From Siphonodentalium dalli (lineage: Eukaryota > Mollusca > Scaphopoda > Gadilida > Siphonodentaliidae), in the NCBI GenBank assembly GCA_032622095.1, contig CP136064.1, positions 273,941,614 to 274,005,613 on the forward strand: a stretch of DNA of 64,000 bases, read 5' to 3'. The notes under the pieces were generated by a model. The model was not told the origin of the DNA, searched no databases, and worked only from the letters and a program-made list of their open reading frames with translations. Position 1 is the stretch's first letter, and the number at the start of each line of letters is the position of its first letter. This document shows, piece after piece, positions 44,161-54,756 of the stretch. Made by a program: the position numbers and the translations under genes.

Positions 44161-44679
44161 TGAAATAAAGTAAATACGTACTAGGTAAATGGCTATTTAA
44201 ATCCACATGGCGGTTTGCATTCCAAAATACACCTAGTTCACTTTTGAAATGTTAATGGTATCGAAATAGGTCGATACATACTTGAACTACCTTTCTACGG
44301 GCATTATTTGTCCCAGAAAGACACATTGAAGTCATAAAAATACAACTTTGAACACGATGTTTTGGTCCCAAAAAAACAAAACAACAGCCATGTGCACGGC
44401 ATGGAACAGAAAATAGCGCTCCATGTATATATATATTCCTGATGTGGTATAAATAAAGAGCGTTTGTTTCACTTCTGTGCGAAAAATTGAAAACCGCTGG
44501 AAAATGGCGGTGACCATGTCAAGTATTTTTCAGAGCATATATCAATATTTCGTTTATTTGTCAACCTATCTTACACCTCCTTCCAAATTACGTAGACAAA
44601 ATTTGGAAGCTCGAGTGAGCCATGTCTGTTTGAAGGGACACGCGGCCTTCCGAATGGGAAATTGTGCGAAAATTATTAA

Positions 44680-44815
44680 AGTTACCCAAGGCCTTCAAAG
44701 TGGTGTCATGAGAAATAGCATAAATTTTATAAAAGTCTGTAAAACAACTTTCATCAGTAATTACATGTAAAAATAGATTGATTTCGTTCTTCGTTTCCAT
44801 ATGATGTCTAGCTGT
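44680..44815 (+). repeat. Dispersed repeat copy (with 20225 and 45848)
   Basis: ACCCAAGGCCTTCAAAGTGG, AATTTTATAAAAGTCTGTAA and GATTTCGTTCTTCGTTTCC. Truncated after CATATGATGTC. Confidence 0.8.
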
Positions 44816-44820
44816 TAGAA

Positions 44821-45270
44821 GGAAATGGGAAATTGTGCGTTTCAAACAAAACACTAACAATTCAACGCCATAGCACCGATATCCCATGGAGTTCCCATAT
44901 TTAGTTTCAAAACAACTCATTTTAAAATAGTTCGTTTTATAAGTTAGTTTCAAAAATTTCACAACAGTGGTACCGACTTTTATTTCACATACACACTCTT
45001 TATCTCTATCGCTCTACCTTTCTCTGTCTCGTATTCCTCGTGAATATACCCATCTCCTTATTACCTTCCTAAGCTTACTTATCCTTTCAACCCATATTGT
45101 AAACTCGTCTGTACATCATAATATTAATATACGTAATTTCTTAAAACTATTGATTCTCGAACTCGGCCACTTGCCATTCGCGCTTTCTTTATTTCTACAA
45201 TCTTTCTACTTGTCTGAGGAGATAGCTCAACAAAAGAAGACACCTGCTTGCTGCTTGATCCTCTTCCCAT
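44821..45270. other. No supported feature
   Basis: CT-rich low-complexity stretch around 44985-45040. The 139-residue plus ORF across it (44967-45386) is Ser/Leu-rich because of that composition and runs into a D element. Confidence 0.4.
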
Positions 45271-45747
45271 TTAAAGGTACTCAATCCGTAAAGAGGGTCC
45301 CCATCTCAACAGATTACAACAACAACAATCCGATCAGAGGGTCCTATATTACTATTTCTTTGGCTTTGGGGGTAAACAATATTTGATTCGAGTCGAGGAA
45401 CACATCAAACAAAGCTCAGAGTTATTAGATATTGATTTTTGAAATTTGTTATTAACTCGAGATGAGTACTAATAACTGCCGTAATCTGCTCTGGATGTGT
45501 ACTCCAAATCTATTCAAACAGACAAGGATGGATAACTCTAAAATCAAGTGGTAATTTTAACGCAATTTTGACTGAGTTCTGGGCCAGATAGTATTCCCGA
45601 TAATGAAAAATAATAGATTTCTAAAATCGATATCTAACAAATCTGAGCTTTGATGGGTGACTTCCTCGACTCGAATCAAATATTTTTGACCCCCGAAGCC
45701 ATTGAAATAGTAATTGAGAGGAGTTTTATCGGATTGAGTACCTTTAA
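45271..45747. mobile_element. D-family element, complete, inverted halves
   Basis: TTAAAGGTACTCAATCCGTA at the left and CGGATTGAGTACCTTTAA at the right. The subterminal CTATTTCTTTGGC...GTCGAGGAAC is mirrored by GACTTCCTCGACTCGAATCA. An AACAACAACAATCC insertion follows the left end. Confidence 0.85.
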
Positions 45748-45847
45748 CTCATGTTTCCATCATCAAAATGTTGTTCATCATAAATGTAATATTAATTGGG
45801 GCAAATACATATTGTTTAAATCAAATTGTTCGAAAATTATTAAAGGT

Positions 45848-46007
45848 ACCCAAGACTTTCAAAGTGGTTTAATGAGAAAATAGCATAAATTTTATAAAAG
45901 TCTGTAAAACAACAATCATCAGTAAGTACATGTAAAAATAGATTGATTTCGTTCTTCGTTTCTATATGATAACTTTAGTTCTACTAAATGGAATACAATT
46001 TGGTATG
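45848..46007 (+). repeat. Dispersed repeat copy, left half of an interrupted unit
   Basis: Matches 20240-20398 to the base ...AATTTGGTATG, where the 46008 element begins. It resumes at 47727. Confidence 0.9.
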
Positions 46008-46029
46008 CATGGCAAGCAAAACCGCTATT

Positions 46030-46330
46030 TAATATTAATTTTACTTAAGTAAAATAAAATTACACTTTATTTTACTTAAGTGAAATAAAATGTCATTTTA
46101 TTTCACTTAAGTGAAATAACGGTCATTTTTTTATTTTACTTAAGAAAAATTAACCATATTTTAACTTAAGTAGAATTCTTTTTTACTTAAATAAAATAAA
46201 AAATTACCTTTATTTTACTCAAGTAAAAAAGAATTCTACTTAAGTAAAATAATGCTTTAATTTTACTTAAGTAAAATAAATGACATCTATCGATGACCGG
46301 TAGATAGCGTTTATTTCACTTAAGTGAAAT
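46030..46330. repeat. CTTAAG palindrome array II-left (arms TTTTA/TTTCA)
   Basis: Intact cores at 46044, 46075, 46106, 46139, 46165, 46239, 46266 and 46319; mutated ones near 46196 and 46219. Arms are TATTTTA-CTTAAG-TAAAATA or TTTCA-CTTAAG-TGAAA. Spacing centres on 31 bp. It includes TGACATCTATCGATGACCGG, repeated in the right array. Confidence 0.95.
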
Positions 46331-46566
46331 AAAGCGCCCACTATGGGAGTCATCTTGCAAACTAATAATTGCTCCCTTGGCACGTGGTCTATTTCACAGA
46401 ATACAGTTACAACCATAAATAATTCTATCACAGCCAGAGTATACATGTGATCCTAGATATACAACTTTTCCAATGCATGTGTGTTCATAGTTCACTCTTG
46501 AGTAGACCTTTACTCGGTAAACCTATTGTTATATCGGCGATAATCCATATACAATATTTTAGCTAT

Positions 46567-46625
46567 ACATACAGGGGGGGGGGGGGGGGTCGGATTTTTT
46601 TTTTCACCCCCCCTGATACATAGGG
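46567..46625. repeat. G-run/C-run hairpin
   Basis: ACATACAG followed by about 17 G, TCGGATTTTTTTTTTCA, a run of 7 C, then TGATACAT. Lies inside the 1.7-kb element's middle. Confidence 0.7.
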
Positions 46626-47269
46626 TTGTAAATTATCATGCACTCGAGACAAATTAAAGGTAAACGGTCAAAAGCAATTCGGATTAATTGCCATAATGAT
46701 GATTAATGATCTCATCTCACGACACGCATGCATACCTAAGGCCAACAAAATAAGATTTGTTTTCATTAACTACCCCCCTCACCAGCACCCTATGATCTTC
46801 ATGTTATCCAGAAAAAAGCACATAACTGACATTAGAAAGAATATGCATTCGTGTAACTTACGCAAAAATCTGACTAAAATGTTGAAAAGTATGACCTATG
46901 CAAAAAACTTCTAACCTGACAACTCGAGGGAACTATAACCAATACATATCGTGCAGCCAGTGAGATGTAATACGAGAGCACCTAGAGACTAGAATAAATT
47001 CGCCCACTGCATGTACCAGCACAATAAGCACCAAACAACACAAACGCATAACACATTTTAGCAGTTTTCTCTGATTATTGCTGTACTGGCAGTGGGTGTG
47101 GAATGTTTTCAATTTTATTGCATGAGGTTGGTGCTAATCGGTCATCTATATATAATAAAACACTCGTTTTCCTTATAACAAGGTCACCTGAGGTTTGGTG
47201 GGATTTGGCGATGGTCTCTAAACTGATTGGGGGAAATCATTAATAACTCTTAACATCCGGTTGCACTTT

Positions 47270-47690
47270 ATTTTACTTAAGTAAAATAAATGACATCTAT
47301 CGATGACCGGTAGATGGCGTTTATTTCACTTAAGTGAAGGATACAAACTTAAGTGAAATAAACCCAAATGTTCTTTTATTTTACTTAAGTACAAAATAAT
47401 TTTACTTAAGTTAAATAAAAACTGTGTTTTATTTCACTTAAGTAAAATTCTGTTTTACTTAAGTAAAATATAAAAAGGGCGTAACATAATGGTAATTTTA
47501 TTTCACTTAAGTAAAATTAGTGTGCGTTTTAATTTTACTTAAGTAAAATAAAGTGTAGTAAAATAAAACCATGTAGATGGCGCTTTATTTCACTTAAGTA
47601 AAATAAAATGACACTTTATTTACTTAAGTAAAATAAAATGTCATTTTATTTCACTTAAGTGAAATAAAGTGTCATTTTATTTAATTTAAT
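47270..47690. repeat. CTTAAG palindrome array II-right
   Basis: About twelve CTTAAG cores in 420 bp with TTTATTTTACTTAAGTAAAA-type or TTTCACTTAAGTGAAA arms. TGACATCTATCGATGACCGG (47290) is a direct, not inverted, repeat of the left array. Confidence 0.95.
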
Positions 47691-47726
47691 TAAAATTGAT
47701 ATTAAATAGCGGTTTAGCTTGCCATA

Positions 47727-47930
47727 GGTATGTAGGTTTAATACCACAAAATGAGGTAAAGTTTTATTTTTGGATCTGGCCGCACATCTTTTCCAGAGTT
47801 ATGGTCCCTTTGTTGAAATTTGTGCTAAATGTTTGTTTCCAGATGGTAACTTCAATTAAAGTTAACTGATTGGAAGAAATTTGGCCTTCGTGCAGTTTCA
47901 CAACCATACAGTTATATTTGGTTGGCGTAG
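47727..47930 (+). repeat. Right half of the interrupted dispersed repeat
   Basis: GGTATGTAGGTTTAATACCA onward matches 20394-20600, including TCTGGCCGCACATCTTTT and GTTAACTGATTGGAA. Confidence 0.9.
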
Positions 47931-47960
47931 ATCGTCATAGACTGATGTAATACTATATTT

Positions 47961-47976
47961 TCGTACCCGGGTACGA
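47961..47976. repeat. 16-bp perfect palindrome TCGTACCCGGGTACGA
   Basis: Zero-loop palindrome with a CCCGGG centre in otherwise AT-rich DNA. Confidence 0.9.
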
Positions 47977-48013
47977 ATTGTAAACTGAAGAAATGACCAG
48001 TAGGCAACTTAGA

Positions 48014-48103
48014 GCACAGTTACTGGACACAAAGTCTTTATAAGGATACCGATTTCTAAACTCGGTTAAAATCTTATTTTTGGGACTTTATGTCCAGTAA
48101 CTG
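48014..48103. repeat. Imperfect hairpin around CACAGTTACTGGACA
   Basis: GCACAGTTACTGGACACAAA at the left, TTATGTCCAGTAACTGTGG at the right. About 50-bp loop. Confidence 0.75.
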
Positions 48104-48106
48104 TGG

Positions 48107-48164
48107 TTCGAACGTGCGAGCCCTTACATTCGAACGTGCGAACTCTTGCGTTCGAACGTGCGAG
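48107..48164. repeat. TTCGAACGTGCGA(G/A) repeated three times at 22-bp spacing
   Basis: Starts at 48107, 48129 and 48151. Each contains a TTCGAA palindrome plus CGTGCGA. Spacers CCCTTACA and CTCTTGCG differ. Confidence 0.9.
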
Positions 48165-48894
48165 CTGTAACTTTCATGAACAAAAAATATTTAAATTTAG
48201 ATTTTAAATTAAAACAAAATAATAATATAAAATTTCCAAAATTCTTTGCTATATTAATATCATATTTGTTTCAAGATACCAAAGATCCACAAATGACACA
48301 GATGAGCAATATTATGTCATCACTGAACTTACAAATAAGCTACTGAAATTGTATCCAATTACTATTTGAGCGCACATGTCACTCACAACTTGTCTGGCAA
48401 AGCCATTCAGCAACACAGAGAAAATTAGCCTGGCCTACTTACATTGTCCTCAAATTCAATATCACGAGAAATAAAACTCTGCCGTTGTTTTTTAAAAACA
48501 GGACAAACACATGTTACAAATAATAAAACCACCAGTACATGTACCTGTTAACATATGTTATGCATGCAACGCGCAAACTAATTACACACATTTCCCGGTT
48601 TTAGATGCAAGCAATCCCAAAAAGCATGTTGCTGACGAGAACGCCAACAACGTCACGCTTGAAAGATCTCAATCAAAGAAACTGGATATGTCTTTATATA
48701 TCCGATTTCTATGATATATACAGAATATTGGAGAAATGTATGGCAACCCGTAGTGGCAAAAATTATATATATCGCACATCTTTTGGGAACCGCGGTCTGG
48801 CGGTCAGCTTGATTTTATTTAAACATGTTAAATGCGAAGAAATATCACATACGCTCATAATGATGGCAAGCCGTTTTCACATTTTCGATATATT

Positions 48895-49140
48895 TGGACT
48901 TAAGTGAAAATATTTGCACTTAAGTCCAAATAGCGAATTGTACTTAAGTCCAAATACCTCATAATTGTGAATTCGGCGAGGAGTTGTACTTAAGTGCAAA
49001 TGAATTACACTTAAGTATAAATACTGATATTTTCGTCTATTTGCACTTAAGTCCAATTCCTCGCCGAATTCACAAATTATTTGCACTTCAGTTCAATTAT
49101 TTGCACTTAAGTGCAAATTATTTGCACTTAAGTACAAATG
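48895..49140. repeat. CTTAAG palindrome array III (arms TTTGCA/TGCAAA)
   Basis: Eight intact cores at 48899, 48919, 48943, 48989, 49010, 49046, 49106 and 49127, in ATTTGCACTTAAGTGCAAAT-like frames. A pair of inverted AATTGTGAATTCGGCGAGGA segments sits at 48962 and 49054. Several neighbours are 20-21 bp apart. Confidence 0.95.
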
Positions 49141-49799
49141 CTAAGCAGGAACTATATATGAACCTTAGTACTCTATATAGTCCTGCATTGCGAAGATAAT
49201 ACATGTATAACTAGATCATATACTGGCTACGGGCCCAAATGAACGTACACGTCGGTTACAATTATTAAACAAGGTCGCCCGTATGCACAATAGAAAGACT
49301 ACATGTAATATGCGCAATAAAGATAAACTTATATTTGCCTCACGATATTTCACGACATCATGACTAAATTGTGTCATTATACGACCACATATCCAGGTAT
49401 AAACCTTGCTATGTCTGTGCAGTTATAACCTTTCATGTTGCTTCCCAGTCTGAAGTAAACTACATACCCACATATAAAAAATAGTATCAGTATGAATCTG
49501 AGTGTATGTTTACATAGACTGGTTGCTTCCATGTTTTGTATATATCAGAGGTTCCATAACCTATTCACACGTACAGCTCCGATACACTGTCTGTCGCACA
49601 ACTGAGCAAAGTCTAAGTGCCAGGTGCCAACGTTGAAATTGACAAACACAATGTCCTCTTCTCCAATCACGAAGCCCATTTGCTGCTCATTACGCATTTC
49701 GAACCACCGATTAAAATATAATGACCTGTCCTATACAGCAGCAATTGGACTTTTTGACTTGAAGAAGAAGACACACAAGACCCTTGTGGCAAAAGGCGA
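49141..49799. other. No supported feature
   Basis: Unique-looking AT-rich DNA. It may include the 5' part of the LINE that follows, but no domain is visible. Confidence 0.4.
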
Positions 49800-51171
49800 A
49801 ACTCTTGTAATATAGTTTCCGGACACAAAATTTTAAATTACTATTCATTTCAACCTTTCTCATCTTGATACTATCAGGTGACATTGAGATTAAACTCGGC
49901 TCTGCCATGAATTAAATCAATCACACAATTTCAATTTTCCAGTACAACATCAGAAGTATTCGAAATAAACTAGAAACAAATGTTGATATGATCAATGATT
50001 TCGATGTTCTGTGTTTTAGCGAAACTCACCTGGACCCATCTTTCTCTTCAGAAAAATTAAAAATTCATGGATACCAAGATTCTGTTCGAAATGATCGCGA
50101 CTCTCGTTGTGCAATGGAGGAATATGTGTAATGTTCGCGACCCACATCATATATAGGCGTAGATATGAATTAGAATTTGACTCATCAATATTACGGTTTG
50201 AAATATTCTCTAAGAAAAGTCATATCCATATCCTACTGGGAATGTCATATAGGTCAGACCAGTATACTGTGATCCAAACTATTGGGTGTACTTAGAATCA
50301 TCGATATCAGACGCACTTGACATAACCGAAAATATTATTATCACGGGTGACTACAATTCCAACCTCCTGGACAATTCCTCGAAGTTGAAGGAAATCATTG
50401 ACCGATATAGCATCAAAAACGTTATAACTTCCGTTACAAGAGTAGCACAATCATCGAGTACCCGGTACATTCAGTTATTAGACCCCATATGCATATTATT
50501 ATCGGCAATTCCCTTCGTGAGAAGTTCGTGTACTAGAAGTAATACACCCGGGAGTCTCTGACCACTTAGGTGTATATGTGCCATTAGTTTTTGATTATTC
50601 ACAAGTGACTTCTTTTCAGAGAGTATTGTATGGAACTACTCGAGATCCAGAGCAAATTTCGAAAGAGCCAACGAAATACTCGGTAACACAAATTGGGACG
50701 ATCTCTTTAAGTGCATTGACATCGATTCAGCTACCATACTTTTCCAAAAAAAAATTATGTCAATAATGAGCGATACAATTCCCCAATCCTCTGTTACGGT
50801 TCGGCCCAAGGATAATCAAGGATTAAATCTGGTTTAACTTAGAAATCCGAAGAGAAATTCGCAAACGCGAAAGGCTATGAACCATAACAAATAATAATCC
50901 CAACACAATCATGGCCAAAATATAAGCAATGTCGAAATAAAGTAAACAACATGAACAAGTTCGCAAAATCGAAATTTGATGAAAAATATTGGAAGACCAC
51001 ATGAAAGAATCATCATCTCCCCGCGATTTCTGGCAACTAATGAATAACCTACTATGTAAAATGAAAACAACGAATGTTCCACCCCATACTGTTCTAATGC
51101 CCATATAAATACCATAAATGTAAACGGAACCGTGTACGCGACTGATGATCTTGACAAGGCTAACATATTAA
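49800..51171 (+). pseudogene. Degenerate LINE: 2A-like motif, endonuclease domain and linker, reverse transcriptase absent
   Basis: Near 49877 the frame reads LSGDIEIKLG, a worn form of the GDIExNPGP (2A-like) motif known from CR1-type LINEs. Endonuclease-domain words follow: QYNIRSIRNKLE (49950), FDVLCFSETHLDP (50000), IITGDYNSNLL (50336) and a TSVTRVAQSSSTRYI stretch (50425), then VSDHLGVYVPL (50555). Linker words follow (NTNWDDLFKCIDID near 50690, PRDFWQLMNNLL near 51020, VNGTVYATDDLDKANIL near 51120). Many frameshifts and stops. At 51168 it is cut by a TTAA-bounded repeat; no reverse transcriptase domain follows. The clade (CR1/Jockey-like) is inferred from motif style. Confidence 0.85.
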
Positions 51172-51665
51172 CTCTTTCAGTGCCAGGGGCCGATCTCATC
51201 GGCACTAATTTACGGTCTGTAGAGTGCCAGGGCCGATGAGATCGGTTCTGGTGACAATCGGGTGAGGGATATGGCCTGCAGGGTGTGCTAAAGGATTTGG
51301 TCATACACAGAGTAAAATCCAAAATGGCTGTCAGCGGCCATATTTTTCATCGAAAAGAGTCCAAATTCAATAACTCTCATCTAGAGGCATACCAACTGAA
51401 ACTAGCCTGTAAATGTTCAATACATTTCGCCAATAATTGTGGGCTGCATGGTGTGCCGATGGATTCAAATGTGAATTCAAAGATGGCAACTGGCGGCTAT
51501 GTTTTTAATGAAATTAATTTTAATGAAGTTTGGGTGACGATCAGATGAGGGATGTGGCCTGTAGGGTGTGCCAAAAGAAATTGTTGACAGACGCACAAAC
51601 ACATGGAAGACCAACCCATGGCAATATCTCAAACTTGATTTTGTCAAGTTGAGCTAAATACGTAT
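51168..51665. mobile_element. TTAA-type end plus partial J-family element
   Basis: TTAACTCTTTCAGTGCCAGG starts a small hairpin (GCCGATCTCATCGGC against GCCGATGAGATCGG, to 51247). Then J-family units follow (GAGGGATATGGCCTGCAGGG, AAATCCAAAATGGCTGTCAG), with the J right end TCAAGTTGAGCTA at about 51655. It interrupts or truncates the LINE. Confidence 0.7.
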
Positions 51666-51887
51666 TTAAAATATTCATTAAACCATGGGCTAACGTACGT
51701 GCAATATATTAATTAAAATTAAAATAACACTAACATCTTGAAAATGGTAAATATGCCCCATACTCATTGTATGTTTTGAGGAACGAGTACATGTATTTTA
51801 ATCCAGCTAATGGTATGATGGCTTATTTAATATTTTGGTGTTACTTCCCCCAGCCATCCATCTTTAAATGTTCTAGTTCTCTGAATG

Positions 51888-52345
51888 AAACTTATCATTA
51901 TATACCCTCAAATAGATAGAGAAATTATCATTATATACCCTCAAATCTACAGAGAAATTATCATTATATACCCTCAATTCAATGGAGAAATTATCATTAT
52001 ATACCCTCAATTATATAGAGAAATTATCATTATATACCCTCAAATCTATAGAGAAATTATCATTATACACCCTCAAATCTATAGAGAAATTATCATATAC
52101 CCTCAAATCTATAGAGAAATTATCATATACCCTCAAATCTATAGAGAAATTATCATTATACACCCTCAAATCTATAGAGAAATTATCATTTTATACCCTC
52201 AAATCTATAGAGAAATTATCATATACCCTCAAATCTATAGAGAAATTATCATATACCCTCAAATCTATAGAGAAATTATCATATACCCTCAAATCTATAG
52301 AGAAATTATCATTATATACCCTCAAATTTATAGAGAAATTTTAAA
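51888..52345. repeat. 27/31-bp minisatellite, about 15 units
   Basis: Unit TCATTATATACCCTCAAATC + TATAGAGAAAT (31 bp), with a 27-bp variant lacking a TATA. ORFs with repeated YPQIYREIII are by-products. Confidence 0.95.
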
Positions 52346-52769
52346 GAAGAGGAATACAATCTTCAATGAAGGACACATTATTAAACGAAATACTTTATTA
52401 AATATAACATGACAATCTCATGGTGGATACGTGATTCATCGATTTATATCATGAAACATAAAGCGACATAAAATCCTCAAATCTCAAGCAAAACCTAGTA
52501 ATTGTTCGCATTAAATTAGGTTCAATCCATAATTCTTTCAGAGCCATATAAAATCCTGATATAAGGCCAAACAAAATTAATGTTCTGTATCTCAGACACC
52601 CTTCCCCCACAAAAATATGACCCGCTGGGTGCTTTTTGTGTTCATGAAGCCACTGAAATGTAAACAATACTATTATAGTAATTTCTCAACAAATATTAAA
52701 ATATATGAACATTTTAGTTTGAATATATTTTGCAAAATATTTTCAATGCTTTGATCTTTTCCATTATCT
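52346..52769. other. No feature recognised
   Basis: AT-rich, unique-looking sequence between two minisatellites. Confidence 0.45.
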
Positions 52770-53210
52770 ATTTATTGGACTTTTCAGCAATTTATTCGAC
52801 TAAATGGATTTTGATCAGTAATGTAGCTGTAACAGTTTACATAACTATTGGGCTTTTCAGTAATTTATTCGACTAAATGGATTTTGATCAGTATTGTAGC
52901 TGTAAAAGTTTACATAACTATTGGACTTTTCATTAATTTATTCGACTAAATGGATTTTGATCAGTATTGTAGCTGTAACAGTTTACATAACTATTGGACT
53001 TTTCATTAATTTATTCGACTAAATGGATTTTGATCAGTATTGTAGCTGTAACAGTTTACATAACTATTGGACTTTTCATTAATTTATTCGACTAAATGGA
53101 TTTTGATCAGTAATGTAGCTGTAACAGTTTACATAACTATTGCACTTTTCAGTAATTTATTCGACTAAATGGATTTTGATTTGTAATGTAGCTGTAACAG
53201 TTTACATTAC
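52770..53210. repeat. 73-bp tandem repeat, six units
   Basis: Unit TATTGGACTTTTCAGTAATT + TATTCGACTAAATGGATTTT + GATCAGTATTGTAGCTGTAA + CAGTTTACATAAC. Period exactly 73 bp; units differ by one to four bases. Confidence 0.95.
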
Positions 53211-53249
53211 AATAGTTTTGACATGCAAATTCTATTTATTGAAGAATTA

Positions 53250-53457
53250 TTAACCCTTCCATGACTGGAGCTTCCAGAAATTTTTCGAAGCCTATGAAAG
53301 AGAATATATTGGCCTAATAATATTTACCTTGACCTTGTAAGCCAGTGTATTCTCTTATACATGCGAGGCTCCCAATGGGACTCGCATATATACGAGAATG
53401 CATTGGCACATGATCTTTAATGCTGCACCAACCCAGCTCCCGTCACGAAAGGGTTAA
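53250..53457. mobile_element. B1-family element, hairpin 1 mostly deleted
   Basis: TTAA at 53250-53253 and 53454-53457. Left end CCCTTCCATGACTGGAGCTT; right end AGCTCCCGTCACGAAAGGG. Only the second hairpin is complete. Confidence 0.85.
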
Positions 53458-54292
53458 TTAATAATGGAAATGAGAACAAAAGTTTATAAATTTTGACATG
53501 TACATATTGATGTTACAGTAATGCTATTTATTTTAATTTTTTTCTCAAAAATCTTGAAACCATACTTGTTTTCTTTGTTCACATGTAATATTTCTAACAG
53601 AAAATATTGAAAACATACTTTTTATGAGGCTTTTTAAAAGAACATATTAGTGATGACGGAGGTGTCTGAGGACACAGAATTTCTAATTATTTGGCCTAAT
53701 TGCAAATGGATTCTAATCGACCAATGCATAGCGGAGCCGGACCGCCGTTCCATAGTTTAACATTATGTTCATGACTTATTACATGTACTCCCGCGAGGGA
53801 TTTGCATAAAATTAATAGGTTTAGTCAGAGGACTGAAGATCATACACCACTTCAAGTACAAAGAAAAACGCATCCATAGAAAAAATTAGCGCAGATCGTC
53901 TAGAATTATAATGAAAAGGAATTTAATGAACATTTAAACTAGCTATTCAAATGGCTCTGCCATTTCAAAGTGCATATGGGGCTTAATGCCTAAGGTGGTC
54001 ACACCAAGAGATGGTAAGACCAAATATGATGAATCGTTTAAAGTAATTTGAAAAAAAAGTCTGTTGTGGCTCAGAGAATTAACTTGCTCAACCCAGGTAT
54101 TTGAATAAATTTTGATTCAAAATTGCCAGCACACAGCGCCACTGTTTCATATAAATTAAATAAAGTGACTCTTGTTGGTGAAATCATTCTCGTTTTTTGA
54201 CAGTAATAGTTTAAATATGAATTCTTCAAATGGGTGTAGTTGCAGTCGTAAAATATCAGGTTGATATCGTGAAATAAGCATATAATATGACT
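53458..54292. other. Mostly unrecognised; worn E-family trace near 54165-54290
   Basis: AAGTGACTCTTGTTGGTGAA and ATAAGCATATAATATGACTT echo the E elements but without defined ends. Nothing else supported. Confidence 0.4.
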
Positions 54293-54600
54293 TTAACCCT
54301 TTCTAAACTAAATACTTATTGACGAGAATACAGTAATGCCCTAAGTAATCGACTCCTTAACCACAGCAGAATTATGGGTAACTTTTTCAGGATTTAGTCG
54401 GAAATATGGCTTGTTGCCATTCATCGGAAACTCTACTGAAAAGTTACCCATAATTCTGCTGTGGTTAAGGAGTCGATTATTTAGAGCATTGCTGTAGTTC
54501 CTTTTGGAAATGTTCAGTTAATTACATGTAGTTCAAGAAACAACAGCGTTTGTTGAACTTAATATTATCAGAATATTTCACACCAATGAATAGGAATATT
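54293..54600. mobile_element. H-family element, interrupted by A5
   Basis: Left end TTAACCCTTTCTAAACTAAA; the interior resumes after A5 with GTTCCTTTTGGAAATGTTCA and TTGTTGAACTTA, as at 23268-23735. Right end not recognised. Confidence 0.65.
54331..54494. mobile_element. A-family hairpin MITE, copy A5 (short)
   Basis: TA flanks (54329-54330 and 54495-54496). Inner part of the right arm deleted. Removing the element and one TA restores GAGAATAGTTCC, matching GTGAGTAGTTATCC in H repeats at 23268-23695. Confidence 0.9.
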
Positions 54601-54650
54601 TTTGTTCTCGTATTATCGTTTTGTCTGTATATAGACTTATTTCCAATCTA

Positions 54651-54756
54651 CAGTAATGCCCTAAGTAATCGACTCTTTAACTACAGCAGAATTATGGGTA
54701 ACTTTTCAGGATTTAGTCGGAAATATGGCTTGTTGCCATTCATCGGAAAGCTCTCA
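54651..54756 (+). mobile_element. A-family half element (left arm only), copy A6
   Basis: Starts CAGTAATGCCCTAAGTAATC after TA and runs to GGAAAGCTCTC. No right arm follows. Confidence 0.85.

Larger units (their letters stand above)
43290..44820. repeat. Segmental duplicate of 17821-20400, copy 2
   Basis: Collinear with copy 1 but without the nested MITE and the B2 element. It has its own AT-rich insertion at 43390-43480 (before CCCAGTGTTTG) and extra sequence at 44220-44680. Confidence 0.8.
46008..47726. mobile_element. 1.7-kb mobile element built of CTTAAG palindrome arrays
   Basis: TIRs of about 35 bp: left ATGGCAAGCAAAACCGCTAT + TTAATATTAATTTTA, right the complement of ATGGCAAGCTAAACCGCTAT + TTAATATCAATTTTA. 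GGTATG occurs on both sides (46002-46007 and 47727-47732), consistent with a 6-bp target duplication. The empty site is at 20391-20405. Palindrome arrays occupy both flanks and a roughly 930-bp unique middle has no recognisable gene; the best ORF is 71-72 residues at 46696. The family does not match any superfamily signature I know. Confidence 0.88.

Noticed and set aside
48895-49140. Considered a CRISPR array because of regularly spaced palindromic repeats
   Set aside because: Repeats are too short (under 20 bp), spacing is irregular, there are no cas genes, and the genome is clearly eukaryotic.
51885-52412. 175-residue ORF with YPQIYREIII repeats
   Set aside because: 31/27-bp minisatellite; a second frame is equally open.
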